Source: Colwellia sp. 12G3 (GTDB taxonomy: Bacteria; Pseudomonadota; Gammaproteobacteria; Enterobacterales; Alteromonadaceae). Taken from it: DNA of 64,000 nucleotides. The notes under the pieces were generated by a model that did not search any database, was not told the origin of the DNA, and was given only the letters and a program-made list of their open reading frames with translations. The stretch spans positions 1-64,000 of the forward strand of contig NZ_PJAQ01000006.1 of NCBI RefSeq assembly GCF_002836775.1, in the 5' to 3' direction. Within the stretch, counting starts at the first letter, position 1. Each line of letters starts with the position of its first letter. A program made the position numbers and the translations under genes. Positions 40,229 through 50,121 of this stretch are shown here, piece by piece.

Positions 40229-41085
40229 TTTGTCTCAGTTTTAGATGAGAGTAACTTCGCAGAATTTGATTGCGGAAAGGCTAATTTAGAAAAGACCCGC
40301 AGTTCTTTTCTTAAAAATGCTTGCGCAATTTGTAACTCGGTAGATTGCCAAAACTTTACATCATCGACTTGTTCTACCCGTAATTTACTATTTTTATGCT
40401 CTACGCCTTGCTGCTGCTTTAACCTGCTAAGGCTTAATTCTTCTGACGGGCTCTGCCATTCAAACCAATAACAATCAATATGGAAATCAGCTAGCTTATT
40501 TAAATTCTGCCCGGCGAGCGCGTCTAACAGACTAGGCTGCATTTGATAGCCCGCAATATCAATAAGCGGCTGTTCGCTTAGTTCCCCATGCTTAAAATCA
40601 TCACTTTCAGTACTATTATTTTTAGTAAGCTGAGCAGCTAACGCTAGACGTTTAAATTGCTGTACAAAACGTTTGCCATTAAAATCTGGCTGTTGAAGTA
40701 GCACACCATCAACTTGCCTTAATATTTCATTCGATAACAGTAACACTGCCGATAAAGGTAACGATAAATAAATGGCCTGTGTTGAATGAGCGGCAATATC
40801 GGCAAGCTGTAGAAGAATATCTTGCTGCCATAAGGCCAAATTGGCCTCAGTTAGTTCACCCCCACTATCGCCAGTACCATAGTGATCAAAGACAAAGCTT
40901 TGCAACCCTTGCTGATAAGCATTAATGGCAGAACGAGTAATATGATGACGGGTTTGATTAGCCTGCTCGAACAAGGGCGCAATAAATATCAGGTGAGCAA
41001 GTACCTTTTCTGGCGTTCGAATTATCCGAAAGAGCGGACCTTTAGTGCCTTGATAAAATTCTACCTTAGTCGATATCATAGTCAA
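40225..41085 (-). CDS. Exosortase A system-associated hydrolase 2
   Basis: A 286-residue alpha/beta-hydrolase-like protein: GPLFRIIRTPEK, the oxyanion region LIFIAPLFEQANQTRH and FVFDHYGTGDSGGE match the hydrolase 2 family of exosortase clusters. The position of the GxSxG elbow reads IYLSLPLSAVLLLS, so the canonical nucleophile is missing and the protein may not be a conventional esterase. It is translationally coupled (ATGA overlap) to hydrolase 1 and lies six bases after the acyl carrier protein gene, so the three act together. Confidence 0.83.
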   Translation of the reverse strand: MTMISTKVEFYQGTKGPLFRIIRTPEKVLAHLIFIAPLFEQANQTRHHITRSAINAYQQGLQSFVFDHYGTGDSGGELTEANLALWQQDILLQLADIAAHSTQAIYLSLPLSAVLLLSNEILRQVDGVLLQQPDFNGKRFVQQFKRLALAAQLTKNNSTESDDFKHGELSEQPLIDIAGYQMQPSLLDALAGQNLNKLADFHIDCYWFEWQSPSEELSLSRLKQQQGVEHKNSKLRVEQVDDVKFWQSTELQIAQAFLRKELRVFSKLAFPQSNSAKLLSSKTETN

Positions 41086-41091
41086 AAATAC

Positions 41092-41379
41092 TTAGTTACG
41101 CTCAAGTACTAATTCGGTCAAACTAGCGACTGAGGCAAAGTTCTCCGCACTAATATCATCATCATCAAGCGTGATATCAAAATAATCTTCCATCTCACCA
41201 ATTAAGGTAACTAATGCCATTGAATCAAATTCTGCAATGGCGCCAAACAATTCTGTCTCGGCGTGCCAGAAATCGTCATCATAGTTTGGAATAATAGCGA
41301 TGAGTAACTTAATTAGTTGCGCAGTAGTTTGTTTGTTTTTTTGTTCAAGAGTTTGCTCGTGAGCTTGTGCAGAAGTCAT
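41092..41379 (-). CDS. Acyl carrier protein, exosortase cluster
   Basis: A 95-residue acidic carrier protein. The phosphopantetheine site is Ser53 in EFDSMALVTLIGEMEDYFDI, followed by the recognition-helix pattern EDYFDITLDDDD. About 20 extra residues precede the usual helix I. It lies in a tight run between the acyltransferase and the two hydrolases and probably carries an acyl group for modification of the exopolysaccharide or its lipid carrier, which is inference from context. Confidence 0.88.
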   Translation of the reverse strand: MTSAQAHEQTLEQKNKQTTAQLIKLLIAIIPNYDDDFWHAETELFGAIAEFDSMALVTLIGEMEDYFDITLDDDDISAENFASVASLTELVLERN

Positions 41380-41382
41380 TAT

Positions 41383-42510
41383 TTACTTACTTTTCCTTGT
41401 GAATAGCTTAACTAAACGCGGTAGTACAATACTACGAATAATAGCTAACTTACCATAAATACTACGGGGATTAAAAACCTGATAACTTTGTCGTACTTTT
41501 GTCTCAGTTAACCAATCTTTTTTATAAGGCTCAGAGCCCATACCAAATTCAATACTGGTGACATTGTCTTTGCTGATGACATGTTCAGATAATACCAAAG
41601 ATAGAATAGAGCCAACGGAATATTGTTGATACTTAGGCGTGTACGCCAACTTAAAAATAGAAGCGGTTCTTTGTAATTTAGTTTGAAGCCATGCGCTATT
41701 ACCCTTAACTCCGCAATCAGTGCCTGTTTGTAAAAACCACAGCTGAGCAGCCGCTGGTGCATCATCAACAAACAACAGCCCTAAACGTAGCTTATTTTCA
41801 GCTAATGCGGCAACACATACTTGCTCGATAAAATCGAAGCTAAACTCATCACCTTTCCAGCTTTGTTGGTAAATCGTTTTATAAGCAGTAAATGCAGCAG
41901 GAAACGCATTTACTTCGGTAACTACTTCAGTGCGATACTGATGGGCTTTAATCAGCTTTTTTTCACGTCTTTTTATCGTGTTGCGTAATTGGCTTGGTCT
42001 TTGTTGATAATAACTAGCATAGTCAGTTATACCTTCTTGGTAGACATTATCAGTTTTAGAAAACAGCCGTTGGTAAGGAAAGTAGTCAACCACAACTTGT
42101 GCCACTAAACCCTCTTCAAAAGCGCCAAGTAGCATACTATGCCAATGATGATGTTGTCCGATATTATCGAACAGTTGCCACATACCCTTTTTATTAGGGG
42201 AGGTAAAAAATATTGGCTCAGCTACGGATGAATAAAAGCTGGTAAGTGATTTAATCTGTTGTTGAGATGACTTGTTAGTATTATGCACCAAAGGCCAGGC
42301 AATGCTTAATACTGGCTCTTGTCCTGCATTTGTTTGATATAAACAATGCACAATCACTTGGCTGTTTTCAGGCAACATAAACTGCTCAGTCGCAGCAAGC
42401 CAAGGCAGGCTTAATTCAAATAACCTTGCCTTAGGAAGACATTTTTCATACTGATCAACAAACTCAACAAATGACAGCGCGCGATAGGTAAATTGTTCAC
42501 TATCAGTCAT
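41383..42510 (-). CDS. FemAB/BioF2-type acyltransferase, exosortase cluster
   Basis: Starting at 42510 (GGGA five bases upstream; 42525 is the alternative), the product is about 375 residues. The C-terminal half has the GNAT-like BioF2/acetyltransferase_6 pattern: RNTIKRREKKL, IYQQSWKGDEFSFDFIEQV, LRLGLLFVDDAPAAAQLWF, IFKLAYTPKYQQYSVGSIL and IEFGMGSEPYKKDWL. Relatives in PEP-CTERM clusters are annotated as FemAB-related. The cofactor donor may be the acyl carrier protein encoded three bases downstream. It lies eight bases after manB. Confidence 0.83.
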   Translation of the reverse strand: MTDSEQFTYRALSFVEFVDQYEKCLPKARLFELSLPWLAATEQFMLPENSQVIVHCLYQTNAGQEPVLSIAWPLVHNTNKSSQQQIKSLTSFYSSVAEPIFFTSPNKKGMWQLFDNIGQHHHWHSMLLGAFEEGLVAQVVVDYFPYQRLFSKTDNVYQEGITDYASYYQQRPSQLRNTIKRREKKLIKAHQYRTEVVTEVNAFPAAFTAYKTIYQQSWKGDEFSFDFIEQVCVAALAENKLRLGLLFVDDAPAAAQLWFLQTGTDCGVKGNSAWLQTKLQRTASIFKLAYTPKYQQYSVGSILSLVLSEHVISKDNVTSIEFGMGSEPYKKDWLTETKVRQSYQVFNPRSIYGKLAIIRSIVLPRLVKLFTRKSK

Positions 42511-42533
42511 TAAGTTCCCAGTCATGAAAAAAG

Positions 42534-43946
42534 CTACTCAGCCAACAACAAAGCTAAGACTTGCTCTGTCTTTTCCTGCATTAATGCCACATCGCCTTTT
42601 GATTCAACATTTAAGCGAACCACAGGCTCGGTATTACTGCTACGTAAGTTAAAGCGCCAGTTGCCAAATTCCATACTAATGCCATCAGTTTTATCAATCA
42701 CTTGCGCTTGCTCTTGATAAAAAGCAAACACACGAGCGATTGCTGCTTTAGGGTCGGTAATAGTATTATTAATTTCACCCGATGATGGGTAAGCCGCTAT
42801 ACGTTCTTTCACTAAGCTAGAAAGTGGCTGTTTACGTAAACAAACCAGTTCCGCAATTAATAACCACGGGATCATACCGCTATCGCAATAGAAGAAATCA
42901 CGAAAATAATGATGAGCACTCATTTCACCGCCATAAATAGCATCTTCACTACGCATACGTTCTTTGATAAACGCGTGACCGGTTTTACTTTGAATGGCTT
43001 GACCACCGGCTTTCTCTGCAATATCGATAGTATTCCAAGTTAAGCGTGGATCATGAATAATTTTAGCTTCAGCTTTACTGCCTTCAATTTTATTTAAAAA
43101 GTTCTCTGCTAATAAACCAACAATATAATAGCCTTCAATAAACTCGCCGTTTTCATCAAACAAGAAACAACGATCAAAATCGCCATCCCAGGCAATGCCC
43201 ATATCAGCGCCGTGCTTGATTACTGCATCACGTGTTGCTGCGCGGTTTTCGATAAGTAATGGATTGGGGATACCATTAGGGAAACTACCATCGGGTTCAT
43301 GATGTACTTTAATAAATTCAACAGGAACATTCAGAGCATTAAAAGCACTCTCAATCGCATCAAGTGCTGGGCCTGCCGTACCATTACCCGCGTTCACTAC
43401 CAGTTTCAACGGGGTGATATTTTTATTATCAATATAGGTTAATAAGTGCTCGGTATAAGGTTGAGTAATATCAACTGTTGTTAATGTGCCTTGCGTGGCA
43501 ACATCGACAAAGTCGTTTTTCTCGGCCAGTGCTTGAATATCAAAAAGCCCTGTGTCACCACTTATAGGTTTTGAATTTTCACGTACCAACTTCATACCAT
43601 TGTAATCAATAGGGTTATGACTTGCAGTAACAACAATGCCGCCATCACATTGTAAGTGACTGGTTGCAAAATAAATGTGTTCGGTACCTGCTAAACCTAA
43701 ATCAATAACGTTAGTGCCACCAGCCATTAAACCCTCAGCTAACGCTTGTTTTAACTCTGCACTAGTTAAACGAATATCACCACCCACTACCACGGATTTT
43801 GCTTGGGTATGTTGAGCAAAGGCGCGACCGACGCGATAAGCAACATCGGTATTTAATTGTTCGCCTAACTTTCCACGGATATCATAAGCTTTGAAGCAGG
43901 TAATTTTCGAGGGGCCTGACGTTAAGGCAACTTTAGATGATGACAT
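42534..43946 (-). CDS. manB: Phosphomannomutase ManB
   Basis: A 470-residue alpha-D-phosphohexomutase converting mannose 6-phosphate and mannose 1-phosphate. The order of motifs follows the enterobacterial CpsG/ManB closely: [16 protein letters not shown], the phosphoserine loop [17 protein letters not shown], the metal loop DGDFDRCF, the sugar loop [13 protein letters not shown] and the phosphate site [12 protein letters not shown]. It starts the leftward run leading into the acyltransferase, carrier protein and hydrolases, supplying precursor for GDP-mannose-derived sugars of the surface polymer. Some phosphoglucomutase activity is possible. Confidence 0.95.
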   Translation of the reverse strand: MSSSKVALTSGPSKITCFKAYDIRGKLGEQLNTDVAYRVGRAFAQHTQAKSVVVGGDIRLTSAELKQALAEGLMAGGTNVIDLGLAGTEHIYFATSHLQCDGGIVVTASHNPIDYNGMKLVRENSKPISGDTGLFDIQALAEKNDFVDVATQGTLTTVDITQPYTEHLLTYIDNKNITPLKLVVNAGNGTAGPALDAIESAFNALNVPVEFIKVHHEPDGSFPNGIPNPLLIENRAATRDAVIKHGADMGIAWDGDFDRCFLFDENGEFIEGYYIVGLLAENFLNKIEGSKAEAKIIHDPRLTWNTIDIAEKAGGQAIQSKTGHAFIKERMRSEDAIYGGEMSAHHYFRDFFYCDSGMIPWLLIAELVCLRKQPLSSLVKERIAAYPSSGEINNTITDPKAAIARVFAFYQEQAQVIDKTDGISMEFGNWRFNLRSSNTEPVVRLNVESKGDVALMQEKTEQVLALLLAE

Positions 43947-44009
43947 GAATTAATCTCGTCCTTGGTAATTTTATCGATTGTTTGTAGATAATAGGGTTAA
44001 AAATAACGA

Positions 44010-44261
44010 TTAGCTCGATGCTATTTTTTCTTCTAACTCAGCGAGTTTAGCTTCAAGCTCAGCTATTTTAGTACGTGTTTTGATTAATACTTGCGTTTGC
44101 ACATCAAACTCTTCGCGTGTTACCACATCAAGCTGTGCTAATTTACTTTGCAGAACAGATTTAGCTTTATCTTCAAAGTCACTTGCCATATTTTTCAGGC
44201 TAGGTGGAATAGAATCTGTTACTTGCTTGGCAATTTCTTCAATTTTTTTGGCATTGATCAT
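44010..44261 (-). CDS. ubiK: Ubiquinone biosynthesis accessory factor UbiK
   Basis: An 83-residue helical protein of the BMFP/YqiC family: MINAKKIEEIAKQVTDSIPPSLK, then LDVVTREEFDVQTQVLIKTRTKIAELEAKLAELEEKI, a coiled coil used for trimerisation. UbiK works with UbiJ to support the aerobic ubiquinone hydroxylation complex. It is about 13 residues shorter than the Escherichia coli protein at the C-terminus. ubiE, ubiJ and ubiB lie 2.5 kb away across rep. Divergent from rep. Confidence 0.9.
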   Translation of the reverse strand: MINAKKIEEIAKQVTDSIPPSLKNMASDFEDKAKSVLQSKLAQLDVVTREEFDVQTQVLIKTRTKIAELEAKLAELEEKIASS

Positions 44262-44373
44262 AATAATTTCTCATCGATTTTCATTTGATATCATTGTAAC
44301 TGTTTTGCACATGACTAAAAACAGGTAAAATCTACCACACGAGCGTTTATTCGAATAAAGTAGCGAAAAAGTA

Positions 44374-46407
44374 ATGAAACTAAATCCTGGACAAAATGAA
44401 GCGGTAAAATTTGTGACTGGCCCATGCCTAGTATTAGCAGGCGCTGGCTCAGGTAAAACCGGTGTTATTTGTCAAAAAATCGCTTACCTCATTCAAAAAT
44501 GTGATTACAAAGCGCGTAATATTGCGGCGGTAACCTTTACCAATAAAGCGGCACGTGAAATGAAAGAGCGTATTCAAAAAATGCTTGGACGTGAGCTTAC
44601 CCGTGGCTTAACGGTTTCTACCTTTCACTCGTTAGGTCTTGATATTGTCCGTCGTGAAATTAAAACCTTAGGTTATAAACCTGGCTTTACCTTATTTGAT
44701 GATCAAGACTCCCTCGCATTACTGAAAGAATTAACCCTTGATGAACTTGATGGCGATAAAGACTTACTCAGTAGATTACAAAGCAAAATTTCAAATTGGA
44801 AAAACGACCTATTCTTGCCTGATGATGCTATAAAAGCAGCCAATGATGCTGACAGCAGTGAATATGCTGAATTTTATCAGCGCTATCATAAACATATGAA
44901 AGCCTATAATGCCTTAGATTTTGATGATCTCATTCTTATTCCAACCTTGTTAATGAAAAATTATCCTGAAGTGCGTGAGCGTTGGCAGAACAAAATTCGT
45001 TATTTATTGGTCGATGAGTACCAAGATACTAATGCGAGCCAATATGAATTAGTGAAGAATATTGCCGGTGATCGTGGTCGATTAACCGTAGTAGGCGATG
45101 ACGATCAATCTATTTATTCATGGCGTGGTGCTAAACCAGAGAACTTAGTACTGCTTGGTAAAGACTTTCCTACGTTAAAATTGATTAAATTAGAACAAAA
45201 TTATCGCTCAAGTGGTCGTATCTTAAAGTGCGCCAACGTGCTCATTGCTAATAACCCACATATTTATGATAAAGCTTTATTTAGTGAACTTGCCTACGGC
45301 GTTGAACTCAGAGTAATACAAGCGAAAAATGAAGAGAATGAAATTGAGCGTGTTATTGGCGAACTCATTGGTCATCGTTTTATGAATCGCAGTCAATACA
45401 AAGATTATGCCGTGCTTTATCGTGGTAATCACCAATCACGCTTACTTGAAAAAGCCCTGATGCAAAACCGTATCCCTTATAAAATCAGTGGTGGTACTTC
45501 GTTTTTCTCCCGTCCAGAAATAAAAGATGTGATGGCCTATTTACGCGTACTCGTTAACCCTGATGATGACAATGCTTTCTTACGTATTGTCAATGTGCCT
45601 AAACGTGAGTTAGGGCCTGCTACCTTAGAAAAATTAGGCACTTACGCTAACATGCGTCAAATTAGTATGTTTGCTGCCAGTTTTGAACTCGGCTTAGAAC
45701 AAACCTTAACAGGTCGCAGCCTAATGAAGATGCAAGCATTCACCCAATGGGTTGTTGATATAGGCGATCAGGCTGAACGAGGTGATACCGCCGCAGTATT
45801 ACGTTCTATGATCCGCCAAATAAATTACGAAGACTTCCTTTATGACACATCCATGAGTGCTAAAGCGGCCGAGATGCGTATGAAGAACGTCACCGAGCTT
45901 TTCAGCTGGGTTACCCAAATGCTTGAAGGTAGTGATGACGAAGAACCAATGACTTTGCCGCAAATTGTTACTCGTTTAACCTTGCGCGACATGATGGAAC
46001 GAAATGAAGAGGAAGACAGCAACGATCAAGTTCAGCTAATGACCTTACATGCTTCTAAAGGTTTGGAGTTTCCTTATGTATTCTTAATTGGTATGGAAGA
46101 AGGTTTATTACCCCATCAAACCAGCATTGATGAAGGCAGTGTTGAAGAAGAGCGTCGCCTTGCTTATGTTGGCATTACACGAGCACAGCGTGAGTTAATA
46201 TTCACTTACGCGAGAGAACGCCGACAGTTTGGCGAACTATCTCGTACTGAAGCTAGTCGATTCTTACATGAATTACCGCAAGATGATTTAAATTGGGAAT
46301 TAGGCGCAGCAAAGAAGAAAACCGTTGAACATGTTGAGAAATCAAATCAGCAGGGCATGGCTGGTTTACGCGCTCAACTCGCTAAAGCCAAGGAAGCTAA
46401 AAAATAA
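44374..46407 (+). CDS. rep: ATP-dependent DNA helicase Rep
   Basis: A 677-residue superfamily 1 helicase that moves 3' to 5' and clears proteins ahead of replication forks. It shows Walker [12 protein letters not shown] (about 22-32), [20 protein letters not shown], Walker [51 protein letters not shown] and [10 protein letters not shown]. Length and C-terminus fit Rep (673 in Escherichia coli) better than UvrD. The basic end ([16 protein letters not shown]) is the segment that mediates protein contacts in Rep. A decayed second copy of this 3' end lies about 200 bases downstream. Confidence 0.96.
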   Translation: MKLNPGQNEAVKFVTGPCLVLAGAGSGKTGVICQKIAYLIQKCDYKARNIAAVTFTNKAAREMKERIQKMLGRELTRGLTVSTFHSLGLDIVRREIKTLGYKPGFTLFDDQDSLALLKELTLDELDGDKDLLSRLQSKISNWKNDLFLPDDAIKAANDADSSEYAEFYQRYHKHMKAYNALDFDDLILIPTLLMKNYPEVRERWQNKIRYLLVDEYQDTNASQYELVKNIAGDRGRLTVVGDDDQSIYSWRGAKPENLVLLGKDFPTLKLIKLEQNYRSSGRILKCANVLIANNPHIYDKALFSELAYGVELRVIQAKNEENEIERVIGELIGHRFMNRSQYKDYAVLYRGNHQSRLLEKALMQNRIPYKISGGTSFFSRPEIKDVMAYLRVLVNPDDDNAFLRIVNVPKRELGPATLEKLGTYANMRQISMFAASFELGLEQTLTGRSLMKMQAFTQWVVDIGDQAERGDTAAVLRSMIRQINYEDFLYDTSMSAKAAEMRMKNVTELFSWVTQMLEGSDDEEPMTLPQIVTRLTLRDMMERNEEEDSNDQVQLMTLHASKGLEFPYVFLIGMEEGLLPHQTSIDEGSVEEERRLAYVGITRAQRELIFTYARERRQFGELSRTEASRFLHELPQDDLNWELGAAKKKTVEHVEKSNQQGMAGLRAQLAKAKEAKK

Positions 46408-46479
46408 TAACTAGCAGAACACCGAAGTAAATTATTTTTGCTATATACCTAAACTGCTAATACCAAACAATATAATCAC

Positions 46480-46581
46480 TGTCATCCCCGTAGTCACTAA
46501 ACGGGGATCCATTCTTTTAATCACTTGTGTAAATCATTAAAAAGTACTGGATACTCGATCAGACACTTCGAGTATGACAGC
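46480..46581. repeat. REP-like double-hairpin element, copy 2
   Basis: Starts CTGTCATCCCCG and ends GTATGACAG. Stems: ATCCCCGT/ACGGGGAT (46484-46491, 46501-46508) and ATACTCGA/TCGAGTAT (46551-46558, 46568-46575). Both stems differ in sequence from copy 1 at 30051-30117 but keep pairing, while the second loop (TCAGANACN) and the preceding CTGG are conserved. The gap between stems is 42 bases here and 11 in copy 1. Confidence 0.75.
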
Positions 46582-46599
46582 TATAGGCTAAATATAATG

Positions 46600-46748
46600 C
46601 GGTGGTTTATTGGAAATTAGGTGTAAAAAATAAGAAAACCGTAGAGCACATGGAGAAAGTAAATCGACATGCCATGTTTACTTACTTAGCTAGCTTAAAG
46701 AAGCCTTCTACTAGTATGAAATCACTCGCAGTAAAGCTATTGGCTTAA
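46600..46748 (+). pseudogene. Decayed second copy of the rep 3' end
   Basis: From 46611 the frame reads WKLGVKNKKTVEHMEKVN and continues to TAA at 46746. The true rep C-terminus reads [18 protein letters not shown]. The identity is also visible in DNA (GAATTAGG/AAATTAGG, AAGAAAACCGT, GAGAAA, CATG) and begins a few bases before the Trp codon. There is no start codon or ribosome binding site. The fragment overlaps the ubiB stop region by 12 bases and is separated from rep by the REP-like element. It is a relic of a duplication or of a former second rep-like gene. Confidence 0.8.
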
Positions 46749-48305
46749 AAGAATAGCGCCGGCAATGATAATTGCTGCAGCAATAATACTCGAGATAATT
46801 CGTTGATTATTCTTCCCCTGACTCGCCAACATAACTTGCATTAATTGTGTTTGTTGATGCTGGTTTTCACGACTCGTTTTTAAATAGTCGTAAATTAAGT
46901 CGGGCATTTCAGGCAGTTTTTCATTCCAAAAGGGTAAGTTCGCTTTAATTTTACTAAAAACAGCTTTAACGCCCATTTGCTCTTTCACCCAATTTTCTAA
47001 AAAGGGTTTTGCTGTTTGCCATAAATCTAACTGCGGATACAACTGACGCCCTAAACCTTCAATGTACAATAAGGTTTTTTGCAGTAAAACAAGCTGCGGC
47101 TGTACTTCCATATTAAAGCGACGAGCGGTATTAAATAAATTAACTAAGACTTGGCCGAAGGATATTTCTGACAGTGGTTTGTTGAAAATAGGCTCGCAAA
47201 CGGTGCGAATGGCAAATTCAAATTCATCAACACTGGTATTGGCGGGCACCCAACCTGAATCTACGTGTAGCTGGGCAACTTTTCGATAATCACGATTAAA
47301 AAAGGCGACAAAATTTTCAGCTAAATAGCGTTTATCTTCAGAATTTAAGGTACCAACAATACCGCAATCAATAGCAATCCAAGTCGGGTCTGCAGGATGA
47401 GTTGCATCCACAAAAACATTACCCGGGTGCATATCTGCATGAAAGAAACTATCACGAAATACTTGAGTGAAAAAAACTTCGACACCGCGCTCAGCCAGAA
47501 GCTTCATATTTACGCCAAGCTGGTTAAGTGTGTCTACATCGCCCACACCAATGCCATAAATACGTTCCATGACTAAGACATTTTTAAAACTATATTCACT
47601 ATGTATTTCAGGTACGTAAAGCGCTTTATCGTACTCACTACCTTGTTCAAAATTACGCTTAAGCTGAATAGCATTGCCAGCTTCACGGTTAAGATCCAAT
47701 TCATCTAAAATGGTTTTACGATATTCTTCAACGACTTCTTTTGGACGTAAGCGTTTGCCATCAGGTAACCAACGCGCCACGATGCCAGCAAATAACGACA
47801 TCACTTTAATATCCGCTAAAATTGTTTTACTGATATTAGGGCGTAATACCTTTATAACGATATTTTCTTCTTTCTCAGTAGTAAATAGTGTTGCGGTATG
47901 CACTTGTGCAATAGAGGCTGATGCGAGTGGGGTAAGATCAAAGTCTTTAAAATGTTGTTCAAAAACATCTGCGCCCATAGCGGCAATGATAATTTTTTTG
48001 GCTTGCTCGCCGTCGAAGGGTGTGACTTTATCTTGCAGTAAGGCTAGCTCATCCGCTAACTCAGGAGGCAATAAATCACGCCTAGTTGACAACATTTGGC
48101 CAAATTTTATAAAAACAGGCCCTAAAGTCTCTATCGCTAAACGAAATCGTTGTTCTGGTGTTTTATCTTTATGCTTATTTCTCAGCCAGAATAAGCTGTG
48201 TCTAGCGACTTTTGCATACCAAGGCAATAGTCCCGCTGGTACCATTTTGTCTAAACCAAAATTTAGGAAGGTTTTAACGATTTGATAAAGACGTTGGCTA
48301 CTCAC
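46737..48305 (-). CDS. ubiB: Ubiquinone biosynthesis atypical kinase UbiB
   Basis: A 522-residue protein-kinase-like ATPase of the ABC1/ADCK/UbiB family, required for ubiquinone assembly at the inner membrane. It has the family's KxGQ segment ([22 protein letters not shown]), the Ala-rich loop [18 protein letters not shown], the ExD-type [11 protein letters not shown] and the metal site [10 protein letters not shown]. One membrane helix is clear at the C-terminus ([18 protein letters not shown]). The start is GTG at 48303-48305; the N-terminus aligns with known UbiB. Third gene of ubiE-ubiJ-ubiB. Confidence 0.96.
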   Translation of the reverse strand: MSSQRLYQIVKTFLNFGLDKMVPAGLLPWYAKVARHSLFWLRNKHKDKTPEQRFRLAIETLGPVFIKFGQMLSTRRDLLPPELADELALLQDKVTPFDGEQAKKIIIAAMGADVFEQHFKDFDLTPLASASIAQVHTATLFTTEKEENIVIKVLRPNISKTILADIKVMSLFAGIVARWLPDGKRLRPKEVVEEYRKTILDELDLNREAGNAIQLKRNFEQGSEYDKALYVPEIHSEYSFKNVLVMERIYGIGVGDVDTLNQLGVNMKLLAERGVEVFFTQVFRDSFFHADMHPGNVFVDATHPADPTWIAIDCGIVGTLNSEDKRYLAENFVAFFNRDYRKVAQLHVDSGWVPANTSVDEFEFAIRTVCEPIFNKPLSEISFGQVLVNLFNTARRFNMEVQPQLVLLQKTLLYIEGLGRQLYPQLDLWQTAKPFLENWVKEQMGVKAVFSKIKANLPFWNEKLPEMPDLIYDYLKTSRENQHQQTQLMQVMLASQGKNNQRIISSIIAAAIIIAGAILLSQ

Positions 48306-48367
48306 GGCGGTTATTATTTCCTATGTTTTATTAATGCTACTAGTGGTATTCGCTAACTAATAACAGA

Positions 48368-49051
48368 TTATTTATTAGCTATATTGGCGACCAGTTTATC
48401 GATGCGCGCAGACAAGCTATTAACCTTATTCGCCACATCTTTAGTTTTTTGGTTGAAAGCATTTAGCTGACTACTCGTCACCACTAAACGTTTTTCATGC
48501 ACAAGATACTCGCCAATATCCGCTTCAACTTGCTTACCTGTAGCGGCAAGCGATTTGGTAATTTTATTACCAAACTGCAATAATTTATGCGTAGGTACGT
48601 CACCAAGATGTTTCGCAAGCTCTGTTTGCCAATCTATTTCAAGTGATTGAGCAATATTAGCAAATTGCTGCGCTATTTTGATATCACCGATGACATCGAG
48701 TTCGTCTTGCTTTATTAATTGCGTAAGCGACTGATTAGCTTTTAACTTGTTGAGCGTACTAATACTGGTATTAATAGTACAATCACTACACTCAGTACTC
48801 GACCTAACTATAACCACCGTTTGGTTAGGTGTTGTATTAACAGTAAAACATAACGTAAATGGCAACTCGGCCAATTCAAGCGTTAACGTCTTTTGGGCGA
48901 CAGCGGAAAAAGATAGTGATTTATTATTATTTAAGGCTAATGCCTTATTAATAATCAACTCAAGCGTCGCCGTGGCAACTTGCGGTAATAATAAGCGGCT
49001 AATCAGTTGAGTACTAAATTTAGTTACAGCCTGGTTATTAAAAGGTTGCAT
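48368..49051 (-). CDS. ubiJ: Ubiquinone biosynthesis accessory factor UbiJ
   Basis: A 227-residue protein between ubiE and ubiB, the conserved place of ubiJ (yigP). The N-terminal 110 residues form an SCP2-type lipid-binding domain (FCVNT and VVIVRSSTECSDCTINTSIS segments), followed by a helical part with DELDVIGDIKIAQQFANIAQSLEIDWQTELAKHLGDVPTH, the most conserved stretch of UbiJ. The C-terminus is a coiled coil. It binds quinone intermediates and organises the hydroxylases together with UbiK. Two bases separate it from ubiE. Confidence 0.93.
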   Translation of the reverse strand: MQPFNNQAVTKFSTQLISRLLLPQVATATLELIINKALALNNNKSLSFSAVAQKTLTLELAELPFTLCFTVNTTPNQTVVIVRSSTECSDCTINTSISTLNKLKANQSLTQLIKQDELDVIGDIKIAQQFANIAQSLEIDWQTELAKHLGDVPTHKLLQFGNKITKSLAATGKQVEADIGEYLVHEKRLVVTSSQLNAFNQKTKDVANKVNSLSARIDKLVANIANK

Positions 49052-49053
49052 GG

Positions 49054-49881
49054 CTAAAACTTATAACCTTTATGTAAGGCAACTACCCCACCGGTTAAGT
49101 TTTTAAAGCTCGTTTGCTCAAAACCAGCATTTTCCATCATGCCCTTCAATGTCTCTTGATCAGGATGCATGCGAATAGATTCGGCCAAGTATTGATAACT
49201 TGCACCATCTTTAGCGACCAGTTCACCCATTTTAGGTAATATATTAAATGAATAGAAATCATAGGCTTTATTCAATAGTTCATTTTCTGGCTTTGAAAAT
49301 TCTAAAACAAGTAAACGCCCACCTGGCTTTAATACTGAATAAATTGAGCGCAACGCCTTATCTTTATCCGTTACATTACGTAAGCCAAAAGCGATGGTGA
49401 CAATATCAAAAGTATTCTCTTCAAAAGGTAAATATTCAGCATTGGCTTGCACGTATTCAATATTTTGCACTAAGCCTTTATCGCGTAATTTATCACGACC
49501 TACATTTAACATTGAACTATTGATATCCGCTAGAACGACTTTACCTTCTCGGCCTACTAACTGCGAAAATTTAGCCGTTAAATCGCCGGTACCACCCGCT
49601 AAATCTAATACTTTATTACCTGGGCGTACGCCACTAGCATCAATAGTAAAACGTTTCCATAAACGATGAATACCAAATGACATTAAATCATTCATCACAT
49701 CATATTGCTTAGCCACTGAATGAAACACCCCTGCTACCATAGAAATTTTATCGTCTTTTTCTATAGTTTTATAACCAAAATGCGTGGTGCTTTCATTATC
49801 GGCTGAAGTGTCGGCATCGCTTGGCTTATTAAGGGGTGCAGATAAGTCACTGGCTGGAGAGTTTTGATCTGTGGATGACAT
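49054..49881 (-). CDS. ubiE: Ubiquinone/menaquinone C-methyltransferase UbiE
   Basis: A 275-residue SAM-dependent methyltransferase that methylates the quinone ring in ubiquinone and menaquinone synthesis. Motifs: [42 protein letters not shown], the SAM loop [29 protein letters not shown] and [30 protein letters not shown]. It carries about 24 extra Ser/Asp-rich N-terminal residues compared with the Escherichia coli enzyme; no good internal start was found. First gene of ubiE-ubiJ-ubiB. Confidence 0.96.
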   Translation of the reverse strand: MSSTDQNSPASDLSAPLNKPSDADTSADNESTTHFGYKTIEKDDKISMVAGVFHSVAKQYDVMNDLMSFGIHRLWKRFTIDASGVRPGNKVLDLAGGTGDLTAKFSQLVGREGKVVLADINSSMLNVGRDKLRDKGLVQNIEYVQANAEYLPFEENTFDIVTIAFGLRNVTDKDKALRSIYSVLKPGGRLLVLEFSKPENELLNKAYDFYSFNILPKMGELVAKDGASYQYLAESIRMHPDQETLKGMMENAGFEQTSFKNLTGGVVALHKGYKF

Positions 49882-50086
49882 GGTATTTTCACTTAAAGCA
49901 ATATTAAAACAATAATTGCCGTTAGTTTACTGTATGCATGCTAAATCACCAAATACCTACTGGTTTTTTATTGATCTAACTACAGTAAATGTGTGATAAG
50001 TCGACGATAAACAGTTAATAGGACGATGTTTAGCCAATAACAACTGTAATAAAACAACAAAAGTGAAATAAAACTACAAGATACAC

Positions 50087-50115
50087 TTGCCAACATAGAG
50101 CATCTACTCTATACT
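50087..50115 (+). promoter_or_regulatory. Sigma-70 promoter of the small RNA candidate
   Basis: -35 TTGCCA (50087-50092), a 17-base spacer and -10 TATACT (50110-50115): five and five matches of six to consensus at ideal spacing. Transcription would start near 50122. Confidence 0.65.
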
Positions 50116-50121
50116 TCTCTT

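Noticed and set aside
47674-48285. 203-codon plus-strand open frame inside ubiB
   Set aside because: It is antisense to a clear ubiB, its translation is Ser/Lys-rich without domains, and it looks like a frame shadow.
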